Source: Chitinophagaceae bacterium
GTDB taxonomy: Bacteria > Bacteroidota > Bacteroidia > Chitinophagales > Chitinophagaceae
Reading direction: 5' to 3'
DNA length: 45,230 nt
Assembly (NCBI GenBank): GCA_947452965.1
Contig: CANGEW010000015.1
Location: 1 to 45,230 of the forward strand
In this document: positions 35,701 to 44,160 of the stretch, piece after piece
Numbering within the stretch: position 1 is the first letter of the stretch
Layout of the letters: every line of letters begins with the position of its first letter
Notes under the pieces: model-generated
What the model was told of the DNA's origin: nothing
The model's database searches: none
The model's input: only the letters and a program-made list of their open reading frames with translations
Translations under genes and position numbers: made by a program

Positions 35701-38700
35701 TTAATACCTGAAGCCAAAGATGTATTTGTGGCTGTAGATTGACCAGGAAATAAATTAGTGATTACATTTTTATAGATTCTAATAGAATCGCCATTAGTTG
35801 ATATAATTCCAGATATTACAGCATTTAAACTTGATCCAGCATATAGACTATCTATAACATTATTAGCAATTGTTTTTTCACTTCCTGCAACAGTATTAGT
35901 AAAAATTCCTCTTATCACATGCGCTGCAGTAGAAGAACTGGCAGTAGTAATATATAGTCCTCTTATTGTATCACTTGTAATGATTTCATTTAATGGACCA
36001 CCTGCATTTCTGAATCCGGTCATTGTCATTATTGCAGACCCCTTAACACCCGTAATTCCGTTGTTACTAAAATAGTTGCCAGAAAATGTATAATTAGCAG
36101 TACCATGATTAATACAAGCAACTTCCATCGCATTAATTGAAGTATCGTATACGCTGTTATTAAATATTCTGTTGTTTGTTACACTGGATGTGGTCGTATT
36201 AGCACTGGTAGTGACATTCATCCAGTAATGACCTGCCGTAACTGTATCTGTCTTTGTATTGCCACTAATAATATTACCATTCATCGTAACACTGTTCGTA
36301 AATACAGCAGTTGATATACCCGTAAATGCGCCCTTGCTATTGATTATGTTATTCAATAATGAATTGTTGTTCATTGTAACATTTACGCAATTAGACGCGG
36401 CATTGGTGATTCCTGTCCAGGCTCCTGCCAATTGTGCCGTTCCAAAACTACTTCCGTTTTGTATGGTGTTGCCACTGATAATTACATTGGTTGCAACTGC
36501 GGTGTTGGTAATTCCTGTCCAAGCTCCATTGGTTGAGGTTGTATATGAGCCAGTAATTATGTTGTTACTAATGGTTACTGTATTGTTAGCAGCGGTACTT
36601 CCAATTGCATTTTCAATACCTACAACTGCTTGAGTAGTTCCTCCCCCCTTTACAGTGATATTATTATTACTTATGGTAACAGTCGCACTTGTGCCCGACT
36701 CTCCCCATATACCTCTTAAAGTGTTGGCATGGTTTGCACCTGACCCATTGTTATTGTTAATCGTATTATATTGGACATTGAGTCTCCATTGATTTTTTGC
36801 TCTTATTCCAGACGATGCAGCTGTGGCCCCCCCTCCACCAAAATTTAGAATGTTATTACCCGTTGTAGCAGTAGTTCCTCCGATATCATTTAAACTATCC
36901 CCAACATTAAATGGCGAAGAAGCACTGAAGCCTGACAAGCCAATACCTATATTGCAATTTTGAATAGTGTTTCCATAGATTGCATTCATGGAATTAGTTC
37001 CATTAGAAGAAATGACAGTAATTGGCGCAACATTATTTGCTAAACAATTTGCTATAATAATTCCTACAGAGCCATCCATCATTGCAGAGGTAACGGCACT
37101 CACAACAGCAGTATTATTATTTTTATTTAGTGTGATGGTACAATTTTTAATGGTATCACGTTGAGACCCATCAGTTGAACTTGCTTTAAAAATACCATAC
37201 CCATAATCCATTAAAGCACCGCCTGAATTTGCAGAACTATCTTTAATATCAATCCCATCTATAGTTACATTATCTACACCTCGCAAGCTCCAAATTCCAT
37301 CCGCTCCAGCATTGGGAGACCCTGTACCACCTGTATAAGCAGTCAACAGTGGATTTGTGCCTGACCCGTCTTTTTGAAATTTAATTTTTTTATTACCTCC
37401 TGAAGGATCTGTCGCATTATTCAAATTCGTACTTCCCAATGCCAAGCCTCCTGTAGGGACGGTTTCTGTGTGTCCTGGATTTACTTTGATTACAACATCG
37501 TCATCTATTGTACGAGTATTTAAATCACCGATGATATCATTGAAATACCAATAATTAGTACAAGAAACAGGCAAGGTATTATTGATGGTATAAATACCAT
37601 GCATGGTTGAATTGTCATAACTTAATTGAAAGGCAACCGATGTATCACTTACGCAACCTAAGTTATCTGTAACTTTTACTCTATAATAGCCATTGGCGGT
37701 TGTCGTACTGCTTGGTATGGTGTAAGTAGAAATAGGATTACTTAAAGAAGTATATCCACCTATCAACGTACTTGATTTATACCAAATATAACCCGAAGGT
37801 GGAACAGCACCACTGGAAGTATAGGTTGCTGTCAATGTATCTATCTGACGCAAACAAATAGGTGTTGTGCCGGATATGGATACTGTCGGTTTATTATACT
37901 GTGCAACACGAGCAACATCTGATGTTGTACAACCATTACTACCGGTAACGGTTATTGTATAATCTCCCGCATTTGTGATCGTAATTGTATCCGTAGATCT
38001 TAATAAAACTGGAACACTATTATACCATTTGTAATTAGTAATAGTGCCATTCAGTAAAGATGCAGAAGCTGATAATTGTGTACTGCCACCTGGACAAAAA
38101 CCTTGGTTACCATTTATTGTTAAAACAGGAACGGGGTTAACCGTAACTACAATAAAATCATATCCAGCAGGACACTCTGTTCCACCTACTGCAGGAGGGT
38201 CATTTGTGGTCAAATTTAAGATAAACGAACCTGCAGCCAATTCATCTGGACTTGGAAAATAGTCTGTAGTTAATGCCGATGCATCTGTAAAAGTCCCCAA
38301 GGCGCCACCATTATCCCATGTTGAAGAACTTACACCTGTACCTCCCCTAGTTCCAGACAAATGCACTACGCCTCCATAACAAATCGCTGTGTCGCTTCCT
38401 GCATCAGCCGAAGCATTACAAGTAATTCTTACTGCTGAAAAAATCACTCGAATGGTATGACCAGCCGTAACATTCGTAAATTGATAATTTGATGGAGTAC
38501 CAATATTTACTCCATCAACAATTACCTGAGAAATCTGATAATTGGCTCTCGGAATAAAAGTATATGTTCGACTAGTATCTCCACAATTAATAGTATCTCT
38601 ACCCAATGGCGAAATTGACCCATTAGAACCAGCCGAAGAAGTAATAACATATCTGGAAAGTGTAATGGTATCTTTTGGAGATGTTTTCCTACACCCTGCA

Positions 38701-41597
38701 TTGGTAATAGCTGTTACAGTATATACCCCAGCTGTTGTTGCATTATAGGTATTGGTTGGACTTGAAATTATACCTTGGGAAATGCCATTCAAAGCCCACT
38801 CATAACTATTAACTGTACCCGAAGACAATGTAATATTTGCTGTTAATATATTAGGAGCGCCATTGCATACACTGGTACCCGAGCTTCCAAAAATACTAAC
38901 AGTAGGTAATGCACTTATGTTAAAAACAATGGGATCACTCGTCACAGCTGAACTTGGCTGTGTTGTACAACTACCACCCGATAAACTAGACAACAATGTA
39001 CACCTAGCGGTATCGCCTGTCTGCAATGAATCAACAGGTATATCATAAGTAGTAGCTGTTGTTCCGACAGCACTATTTGTCATGATTTCACCGTATATAG
39101 TAGCTCCACTAATTAATGAAGGAGACGGAGCTAAAGATGCAACGAAAGTTGTGGCATTGGTAATACTTTGTACCGTTGCGGTTGAATTAAAATCTCCATA
39201 ACCAGAAGGAGATCCTAATACACGTATACGCATCCCCACTCTTAATCGAGCAGTACTTGCTACAGTAATGGTTGAGGTTGATGCATTAGCAGTCACTTTC
39301 GTTTTTGAAGCATACCATTTATAGGTAGGTGCAGAACCCGGATTGGTTGGCGTTGAAGTAATTCTTACTGTATCTTTTGAACAAGAATTGACCGTTTTAA
39401 CACCTGAAACTAAAGTAGCTGTTGGAGTATTGATAGTATCTCCAACATAAATGGTACTTACCGTTAATACCGAAGTGGCGGTTTGAGGAGCACATCCGTT
39501 ACTGGCAGCTGCAGAAGCTGTATAAGTTATGGTACTACCTGTTGAACCTGTGTTATAACTATAAATTGTTGGCGCATTACTTGTACCATTATATGGAGTG
39601 GAATTATTCGCTGCTGTATTCAAATAAGTTGTAGGACTCCAGGTTATAGGTGCCTGTGATGTACCAGTAATCTTTACGCTATCAATCAACCAACCATAAT
39701 AAGTAATGGTAACGTCTGTGGTTAAACGAAATCTAATTTTAAAATTACTTGCAGAAGTGTACGCACTCAGGTTGAAAGTTTCCTTTTTCCATAATGAAGT
39801 AGCAGGCGCAGTTCCAGGCGTGGCTGTCGCGCTACTGAATTGGGTTGTCCAATCACTATAACTGGTACTGGAAAATTTATTTTTTTGTCCCGAATTAGCT
39901 GTTGCGCTTCCTGTGTATGAAGCATCAGGCAAAGTAGTCCAGGTTGTGCCACCATCTGTTGAGTATTCAACATACCCAAAATCATATGGGGTTCCTAATG
40001 AACTTTCCAATCCACAGATGTGATAAAAACTCAAAGTTGGACTCGTATAGTTTGATAAGTTGATTGAACTAGAAGCCATGTATCCTTCTGCAAAATTATT
40101 AGTGGTTGTTAACAAAACCGAACTATTCCCTTCTTTTTTATAAGATGAATTCTGACTAGCAGTTAAAGTACTAGCTACATTAGTAAGTGTAAATTGTGAC
40201 GTAGCGAATGAAGTATTGAAGGGTTCATAAAAAGCTGTTTGATTAGTTAACAAACCACCCGTTGCAACTAAAGTTGTAGCCACATTGGCACATACAGAAG
40301 AAACAGTTGGTGTAACAGTTATGGGCGAAGGCCTTGGATTGACGCTGATAGTTAATGAACCTGTATTGGAACAACCAGTTGCAGTTTCTGTTGCCGTAAC
40401 GCTGTATGATGTGGTGGAAGAAGGCACTACCCCATTTTGTGTTTGTCCTACTAAATCACCCGGAGTCCATAAATAAGTATATGACCCATTAGTGGTACCC
40501 CCTAAAGATGCTGAAAGATTAACAGAATTATTTTCACATATGGAAGTATTATTAGCAGTTGGAGTAATGGTAAATGCTGGTGTGGTAATGTTTACCACAA
40601 CCGGTATCCTGGTACTTCTGCAAATTCCGGTATTGAAGATATACACCCTTCCGTTATCTGGCAATATTGAATTATTATCAACAGCGGTAGCATTGCTGGC
40701 AGTATTGGAAGATATTGTCACCGATTGAAAGGACGAAGCAGAACCAGTAAGACCTAATGAGGAAGATAAAGCAATTGAAGACGACATCGCACCATATCTG
40801 AATTCGATTTTATTAGACCCTTCGTATAACCATGCCTGAAATGTCATTGTGGAAGCAGATGTAGTCGCAGATAAATTATACCTATTTACTTTCCATTGAA
40901 TGATAAAAATCCTATTTCCTGTTGTCCCTGTAGTAACATAAGAAACTCCACCATTTGTTCCTGTTGTTAAATCATCCCAGTATGGATATAAACGAGGGAT
41001 GTTTGTAGTAGAGATGGTACTGTTGGTATACTCACTTCCAGATGCGGTTGCTCCAAACTTTAACCATCCATTAGAACTAGCAACAAATTGCGTATAATTA
41101 GCATTATTAAAATTAAATGTAAAAGGAATGGTAACAGTAGAAGACAAAGCATCATCCACTGCGGTTGATAATAATGTAGTTGCGCCCGACATTGGATCTA
41201 AAGATCCACCTGTTGTTGTACTAAATTCGTAATCGCTTATTGCAGCAGGAACATAGGTGACAGGATTGGACTGTGCAGAAACATAATAAGTTGTGCTGCT
41301 AGTAATGATTGGTGTTGTATAACTTGTGCCCGTTGCAATGGCTGTTCCACCAGACGAGGTTTCATACCAATTCAAAGTAGAACCTACCGTAACAGGAGTT
41401 GCAGTAATTGTTTTTGTTCCCGGCCCACACCTAGTAAACGGACTAGAAGATGTTGGTGCAGAAATAGTACATTGAGCATTTGATTGTTGCGCAAAGATTA
41501 CAAAAATAGAAATCAGCAAAAGAATATTTACGCGCAAAAAGAAAGTCAAATTAGAATAATATTTTTTTGAAAAGACTAGCATTAAATTATTTTTCAT
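32772..41597 (-). CDS. Giant T9SS-exported Ig-like and beta-helix surface protein
   Basis: A 2941-residue secreted protein. I start it at the ATG at 41597, which gives a clean signal peptide ending QQSNAQ; the open frame extends to a GTG at 41660 with an unlikely lead. Parts, approximately, in residues of the chosen start: Ig-like/adhesin modules and jelly-roll-like stretches to about 1340 (CGPGTKTITATPV, SFYHICGLESS, repeated TYTVTAxxxxGC-type strands), a right-handed beta-helix from about 1360 to 2185 rich in NNxI repeats, a linker with WNDTLNWCGVLP, and an fn3-like segment. A C-terminal T9SS type A sorting domain with VYPNPV and ISKGAYNLEI closes the protein. Likely a cell-surface adhesin or matrix protein. 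It reads toward the PID-tailed gene with 52 bases between them. Confidence 0.88.
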   Translation of the reverse strand: MKNNLMLVFSKKYYSNLTFFLRVNILLLISIFVIFAQQSNAQCTISAPTSSSPFTRCGPGTKTITATPVTVGSTLNWYETSSGGTAIATGTSYTTPIITSSTTYYVSAQSNPVTYVPAAISDYEFSTTTGGSLDPMSGATTLLSTAVDDALSSTVTIPFTFNFNNANYTQFVASSNGWLKFGATASGSEYTNSTISTTNIPRLYPYWDDLTTGTNGGVSYVTTGTTGNRIFIIQWKVNRYNLSATTSASTMTFQAWLYEGSNKIEFRYGAMSSSIALSSSLGLTGSASSFQSVTISSNTASNATAVDNNSILPDNGRVYIFNTGICRSTRIPVVVNITTPAFTITPTANNTSICENNSVNLSASLGGTTNGSYTYLWTPGDLVGQTQNGVVPSSTTSYSVTATETATGCSNTGSLTISVNPRPSPITVTPTVSSVCANVATTLVATGGLLTNQTAFYEPFNTSFATSQFTLTNVASTLTASQNSSYKKEGNSSVLLTTTNNFAEGYMASSSINLSNYTSPTLSFYHICGLESSLGTPYDFGYVEYSTDGGTTWTTLPDASYTGSATANSGQKNKFSSTSYSDWTTQFSSATATPGTAPATSLWKKETFNLSAYTSASNFKIRFRLTTDVTITYYGWLIDSVKITGTSQAPITWSPTTYLNTAANNSTPYNGTSNAPTIYSYNTGSTGSTITYTASAAASNGCAPQTATSVLTVSTIYVGDTINTPTATLVSGVKTVNSCSKDTVRITSTPTNPGSAPTYKWYASKTKVTANASTSTITVASTARLRVGMRIRVLGSPSGYGDFNSTATVQSITNATTFVASLAPSPSLISGATIYGEIMTNSAVGTTATTYDIPVDSLQTGDTARCTLLSSLSGGSCTTQPSSAVTSDPIVFNISALPTVSIFGSSGTSVCNGAPNILTANITLSSGTVNSYEWALNGISQGIISSPTNTYNATTAGVYTVTAITNAGCRKTSPKDTITLSRYVITSSAGSNGSISPLGRDTINCGDTSRTYTFIPRANYQISQVIVDGVNIGTPSNYQFTNVTAGHTIRVIFSAVRITCNASADAGSDTAICYGGVVHLSGTRGGTGVSSSTWDNGGALGTFTDASALTTDYFPSPDELAAGSFILNLTTNDPPAVGGTECPAGYDFIVVTVNPVPVLTINGNQGFCPGGSTQLSASASLLNGTITNYKWYNSVPVLLRSTDTITITNAGDYTITVTGSNGCTTSDVARVAQYNKPTVSISGTTPICLRQIDTLTATYTSSGAVPPSGYIWYKSSTLIGGYTSLSNPISTYTIPSSTTTANGYYRVKVTDNLGCVSDTSVAFQLSYDNSTMHGIYTINNTLPVSCTNYWYFNDIIGDLNTRTIDDDVVIKVNPGHTETVPTGGLALGSTNLNNATDPSGGNKKIKFQKDGSGTNPLLTAYTGGTGSPNAGADGIWSLRGVDNVTIDGIDIKDSSANSGGALMDYGYGIFKASSTDGSQRDTIKNCTITLNKNNNTAVVSAVTSAMMDGSVGIIIANCLANNVAPITVISSNGTNSMNAIYGNTIQNCNIGIGLSGFSASSPFNVGDSLNDIGGTTATTGNNILNFGGGGATAASSGIRAKNQWRLNVQYNTINNNNGSGANHANTLRGIWGESGTSATVTISNNNITVKGGGTTQAVVGIENAIGSTAANNTVTISNNIITGSYTTSTNGAWTGITNTAVATNVIISGNTIQNGSSFGTAQLAGAWTGITNAASNCVNVTMNNNSLLNNIINSKGAFTGISTAVFTNSVTMNGNIISGNTKTDTVTAGHYWMNVTTSANTTTSSVTNNRIFNNSVYDTSINAMEVACINHGTANYTFSGNYFSNNGITGVKGSAIMTMTGFRNAGGPLNEIITSDTIRGLYITTASSSTAAHVIRGIFTNTVAGSEKTIANNVIDSLYAGSSLNAVISGIISTNGDSIRIYKNVITNLFPGQSTATNTSLASGIKITSGAKAFIHNNMIGLDLTKAFSPAANNVINNINGLKGIEFTGTTGTNIANVYFNTIHLKGGGATNFGSSGVDITGTTTAPKVYLTNNIIDNQSTYLGTGYAVGIRRASTIAAASDTQFVSVTNAVYAGTPGASNLIYYKGTTPAQALSDFQLLTINGGGLLDSASVTGLTTYLNAPTNLHLASGYNCAKKSAGKYLTGYTTDFDGDNRTSPIPDIGADEFTYDGSGKEGSSTWKGFTTNWNDTLNWCGVLPTSTTDVVIPIKSFNPTISSSVNDSAKARNITVNNGSLLTIAYGGKLKVYGSITATNTINATKGNIELAGSSAQTISSSVFLNKFLRNLVINNGSGVSIGGASTDTLNLLGKLSFVGTGRTFNTNEKLALKSSDTLTASVGDVTGNSIVGNVIAERYLSNRKAWRFLALPTSHNLQTIQSSLQEGGASNSNPYPGYGIQITGTGAGFDVQTTAPSMKTLDPASNAWLGVANTNVLKMQPGVAYMTFIRGDRSVTAYNAPSTSSIIREKGRLITGDSTLNNLGTAANQYVGVGNLYASSVDFRRLTTSNLNSVYYLWDPKVGDYGAYVTCSVNGSSIIASPSNTGSYITGNYNIQSGQGFMVQTSAANASITFKESAKVDSVNLSSRISVNAGTIRTNLYKLQNGQRLIYDGVLNMYDSSYSNTIDAIDAMKLTNAGENLAIKQVNTLLAIERRAGINEDDTIYYQLSQMKVANYQLEILPSLINTTSLEAVLEDSYLQTRTPVSLLVPTNIDFAITQDAGSYAANRFKLVFKTTGALPITSIQVRAQKVEKDAFIYWNVVGELGIKKYSVEKSTDGSNFSEINYQFATISTETVKSYQYKDAHISSGVNYYRIKAIDVNGDLIYSKIVSVSNQPLSLPYSVYPNPVQKDGKINLVMSNVESGNKKIRLVNQSGQVVYSSLIQHKFNGLSTTYPVSLPVGISKGAYNLEIIDTNNNQKTTLNIIY
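36240..36640 (-). repeat. About 102-base tandem repeats in the beta-helix of the giant gene
   Basis: Near-identical 23-base blocks at 36403-36425 and 36505-36527 lie 102 bases (34 codons) apart and encode WTGIT; a more diverged copy encodes FTGIS one unit earlier in the plus coordinates. Each unit gives about one and a half beta-helix rungs of the form NNxIxN. Repeats of this kind can change number by recombination. Confidence 0.6.
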
Positions 41598-41686
41598 TAG
41601 TTGAATTAATCTGATTGAATATCTAGTAGTTCCTAAATGATTGTAAGATCTATAAAGCACCTTTCAATATTCAATAAACACAAAAC

Positions 41687-41718
41687 TAAAAGTAATGATT
41701 TATAGTGAAAAAAATCAA
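41687..41718 (-). promoter_or_regulatory. Candidate promoter of the giant surface-protein gene
   Basis: Minus strand TTG (41716-41718), 21 bases, then TACTTTTA (41687-41694), seven of eight matches to the TAnnTTTG box. An overlapping perfect box TAGTTTTG lies at 41681-41688 but without a well-spaced TTG. Either would give a leader of roughly 75-90 bases. Confidence 0.4.
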
Positions 41719-41789
41719 ATTTTAAGGGGCGAAATATGGGCAAATGACGACTTATTATGAATTAAAATCGACGAAAACGAAATAGTTGC

Positions 41790-41817
41790 AAAAAGGGCCG
41801 CCAAAAATGGCAGCCCC
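41790..41817 (-). terminator. Intrinsic terminator after the 415-residue T9SS protein gene
   Basis: On the minus strand GGGCTGCC and GGCGGCCC pair (8 bases, one G-U) around an AT loop and are followed by five T. It lies 25 bases beyond the stop codon. It separates this gene from the giant gene, which therefore needs its own promoter. Confidence 0.85.
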
Positions 41818-41842
41818 TTGAACTTATTAACCCAAATAAGTA

Positions 41843-43090
41843 TTACTGAACAAAAATCTTTTCGTTAATGATAATGGTACCTTTTTCGTCAATTGCCTTA
41901 ACAATATAGATTCCTTTAGACATACCTGAATTCAATTTAACTTTCTCTGTTTGAATCCCCTCTATTATCTGTGTAGTCTTTGTCGAAAAAACTCTTCCTG
42001 TCAAATCAGAAACGGTTATCACATACTTTCCAGCGGATTGATTATCAAGAATAACATTAAAAGATGAATTAGTTACCGGATTAGGGAAAACCTTAGTACT
42101 ACTTGAGATTTTCACTGGAGCAGTAATCTTTCCACCCAATAATTCATTCGCCTCTTTTTGAAAAAGTAAATTTCCGTTTGCGAAATCTGATGCATTATAC
42201 TTTGTATCAGAACCTTCCATTTTCGTAGCCTTCAAATCTTTAATTGATAATTTATAATATCCTTCAAACAAATTAGCACTTGCAACTACAATAATACCTT
42301 CCTCATTTACAGCTGCTGCGTTAGTAGTATAATTAGCAGGCAAACCAGATATGCTGCCTTTGTATGTTGCTATTCTAGTAACAGGGTCTATCACAAACAC
42401 ATTATGACTTGCAGAAATTACATACAATTTTCCAAAAGCATCAGCAATCATATCTCCACCCCAACAACTACATTTATTATGAATTGAAATTCCTGAATTC
42501 TCATCCGCATCTACCAAGCCTCCTAAATCAGTAATAACAGGCACTTTGCCAGTTGTTGTAAATGAAAAGAAATGATTTCCGTCGTTACTTAAAGCATACC
42601 CCATTCCATCTGCTCCAATTACCATACGAGTAATATTAGTTGCCTCATCATTCGCATCCAATAATTTGTAGTTATTGATTTGTGAAGTATAGAATGCAGG
42701 CGTTTTATCAGAAGAACTTAAGTCCAACCAACGTAACTCACCTCTACGCATAGGTGCATAAAATAATTTATTTGTTCTATTGTCGTATGCAGCAGCGGCC
42801 ACAAATGTAGAAGTTGGGACATTAGCTGCTGTTAAAATATTTTCAGCTACTACATCTTTATCAGTAGTCAACTTTTTTGTATTAACATCCGTTAATGTAA
42901 ATGAGCTCTTACTTCTATCGAATAACGTTTTGGTAACTAATCCCGTTGATAAATCAACTTCTCTGATATTCATCCAAACAAAATCTTTGTTACCATCCCC
43001 TGTAATCGCATAAGTAACTTTTTTGTTTTGTGCATTTGACAAGAGTGATCCTGCAATCAAAATGCCTGATAGTAAAATCTTTTTGTTCAT
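41843..43090 (-). CDS. T9SS-exported beta-propeller-like protein
   Basis: A 415-residue secreted protein of unknown function. I start at the ATG at 43090, which gives the signal peptide MNKKILLSGILIAGSLLSNAQ; the frame is open further upstream, but the extra residues are not signal-like. The body has repeated beta-strand pairs such as KLFYAPMRRGELRWLDL, MGYALSNDGNHFFSFT, KLYVISASHNVFVIDP and GIIVVASANLFEGYYKL, suggesting a propeller. A CSCWGGD motif sits in the middle. The C-terminus (about 335-415) is a type A T9SS sorting domain with VFPNPV, GRVFSTKT and MSKGIYIVKA. A promoter candidate precedes and a strong terminator follows. Confidence 0.82.
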   Translation of the reverse strand: MNKKILLSGILIAGSLLSNAQNKKVTYAITGDGNKDFVWMNIREVDLSTGLVTKTLFDRSKSSFTLTDVNTKKLTTDKDVVAENILTAANVPTSTFVAAAAYDNRTNKLFYAPMRRGELRWLDLSSSDKTPAFYTSQINNYKLLDANDEATNITRMVIGADGMGYALSNDGNHFFSFTTTGKVPVITDLGGLVDADENSGISIHNKCSCWGGDMIADAFGKLYVISASHNVFVIDPVTRIATYKGSISGLPANYTTNAAAVNEEGIIVVASANLFEGYYKLSIKDLKATKMEGSDTKYNASDFANGNLLFQKEANELLGGKITAPVKISSSTKVFPNPVTNSSFNVILDNQSAGKYVITVSDLTGRVFSTKTTQIIEGIQTEKVKLNSGMSKGIYIVKAIDEKGTIIINEKIFVQ

Positions 43091-43126
43091 AGCAGTATAT
43101 TTAATAAGTAAATTGAAAATGAACTT

Positions 43127-43157
43127 CGAATGTAAATAAAAGTATTTATTTTTCCAA
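43127..43157 (-). promoter_or_regulatory. Candidate promoter of the 415-residue T9SS protein gene
   Basis: Minus strand TTG (43155-43157), 20 bases, then TACATTCG (43127-43134), one mismatch to TAnnTTTG. The spacing is ideal for the Bacteroidota primary sigma factor. It lies 36 bases upstream of the ATG at 43090, which supports that start and not the longer open frame to 43186. Confidence 0.5.
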
Positions 43158-43197
43158 CAGTTTTTATTCGGAATTATTAAAATCAAGTCCCTAAACC

Positions 43198-44043
43198 CTA
43201 TCTTTTGGTATGATAGGCCACCAAACCATCCATTGGCGTTTTCAAAACAGTGCCTAATTCCAGCTCATACGTATTGCATAAATCTTTTAATACATCTCTA
43301 AAGCCATAGGCCACACTGCCTACAAAATGCAATGGCAATGACCAACTTTCACGATACTTATAAATATGATGGAAGAAAAAATCATTTAATCCGTCTTCTA
43401 TTATGTTTTCGATCATAAAATGTCCCCTGTTTTCTACCAAAAAGCTTGTAAAATGGGCCAAATACCTATTGGGAAGAGGTTTTTTATAGACTGCTTCCAG
43501 TATTTCATTAGCATTCGTTTGGAAAGTCGATTCAAATCGATCCATTAAATCCTGTTCAAACGTTTCGTATAAATAATATTGTACCACTTTTTTCCCTAGA
43601 TAAGCCCCACTTCCTTCATCTCCCAGTACATACCCCAAACCGGGACTATTTTTTACAATTTTTTTTCCATTGTAGTAGCAAGAGTTTGAACCTGTACCCA
43701 AAATACAGGCAATCCCCTTTTTATTGCCACATAAAGCCCTCGCAGCACCCATCAAGTCGTGGTCAACTTTTATAGATGCCTTGGGCATAACCCCTTGTAT
43801 TGATTTCTTGATCAGTTTTATGTTTTGTGGATTACTACAGCCTGTTCCATAATAATACACTTCGTCTGGCACTAACTTTTTCATTTTGGGCAACAACTCT
43901 TTGATTAATATATTTTTTATCTCTTGTTCAGATAAAAAATAGGGGCTAATCCCTTGTGTTATCACATTGAATTTCTTTTTACCATTAATGACACACCACT
44001 CTGTTTTCGTAGATCCACTATCTCCTATTAATATTACACTCAT
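43198..44043 (-). CDS. N-acetylglucosamine kinase-like BadF/BadG family protein
   Basis: A 281-residue ASKHA-fold ATPase. GDSGSTKTEW is the phosphate-1 motif at residues 7-16, CILGTGSNSCYYNG is phosphate-2, and GYVLGDEGSGAYLGK is the segment that binds sugar and metal in N-acetylglucosamine kinases. FVGSVAYGFRD is the adenosine motif. The probable role is phosphorylation of GlcNAc or another amino sugar recovered from cell wall or polysaccharide. ATG at 44043. Divergent from the S41 protease gene over 117 bases. Substrate is not proven by motifs alone. Confidence 0.83.
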   Translation of the reverse strand: MSVILIGDSGSTKTEWCVINGKKKFNVITQGISPYFLSEQEIKNILIKELLPKMKKLVPDEVYYYGTGCSNPQNIKLIKKSIQGVMPKASIKVDHDLMGAARALCGNKKGIACILGTGSNSCYYNGKKIVKNSPGLGYVLGDEGSGAYLGKKVVQYYLYETFEQDLMDRFESTFQTNANEILEAVYKKPLPNRYLAHFTSFLVENRGHFMIENIIEDGLNDFFFHHIYKYRESWSLPLHFVGSVAYGFRDVLKDLCNTYELELGTVLKTPMDGLVAYHTKR

Positions 44044-44119
44044 ACTTTCAATATTTTAAACTTCAAGATAATGCAATCTTAACAAAAAGATAAAAAACAA
44101 AAAGGACAATTAAAAAAAT

Positions 44120-44127
44120 TAACTTTG
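44120..44127 (+). promoter_or_regulatory. Candidate -7 box for the S41 protease gene
   Basis: TAACTTTG, an exact TAnnTTTG match, 33 bases before the ATG at 44161. No TTG at the ideal distance, so confidence is limited. Confidence 0.4.
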
Positions 44128-44160
44128 CGAAATAATTTTATTCAAAAACGACTCTTTCTA

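Noticed and set aside
36259..36633. A 124-codon open frame on the + strand within the giant gene, and similar ones at 34573-34821 and 40492-40728
   Set aside because: They are antisense to the repetitive threonine/asparagine-rich coding sequence and show no domain, signal or promoter; composition explains them.
41598..41660. Longer start (GTG) for the giant protein
   Set aside because: The added 21 residues disturb the signal peptide; the ATG at 41597 gives a normal one.
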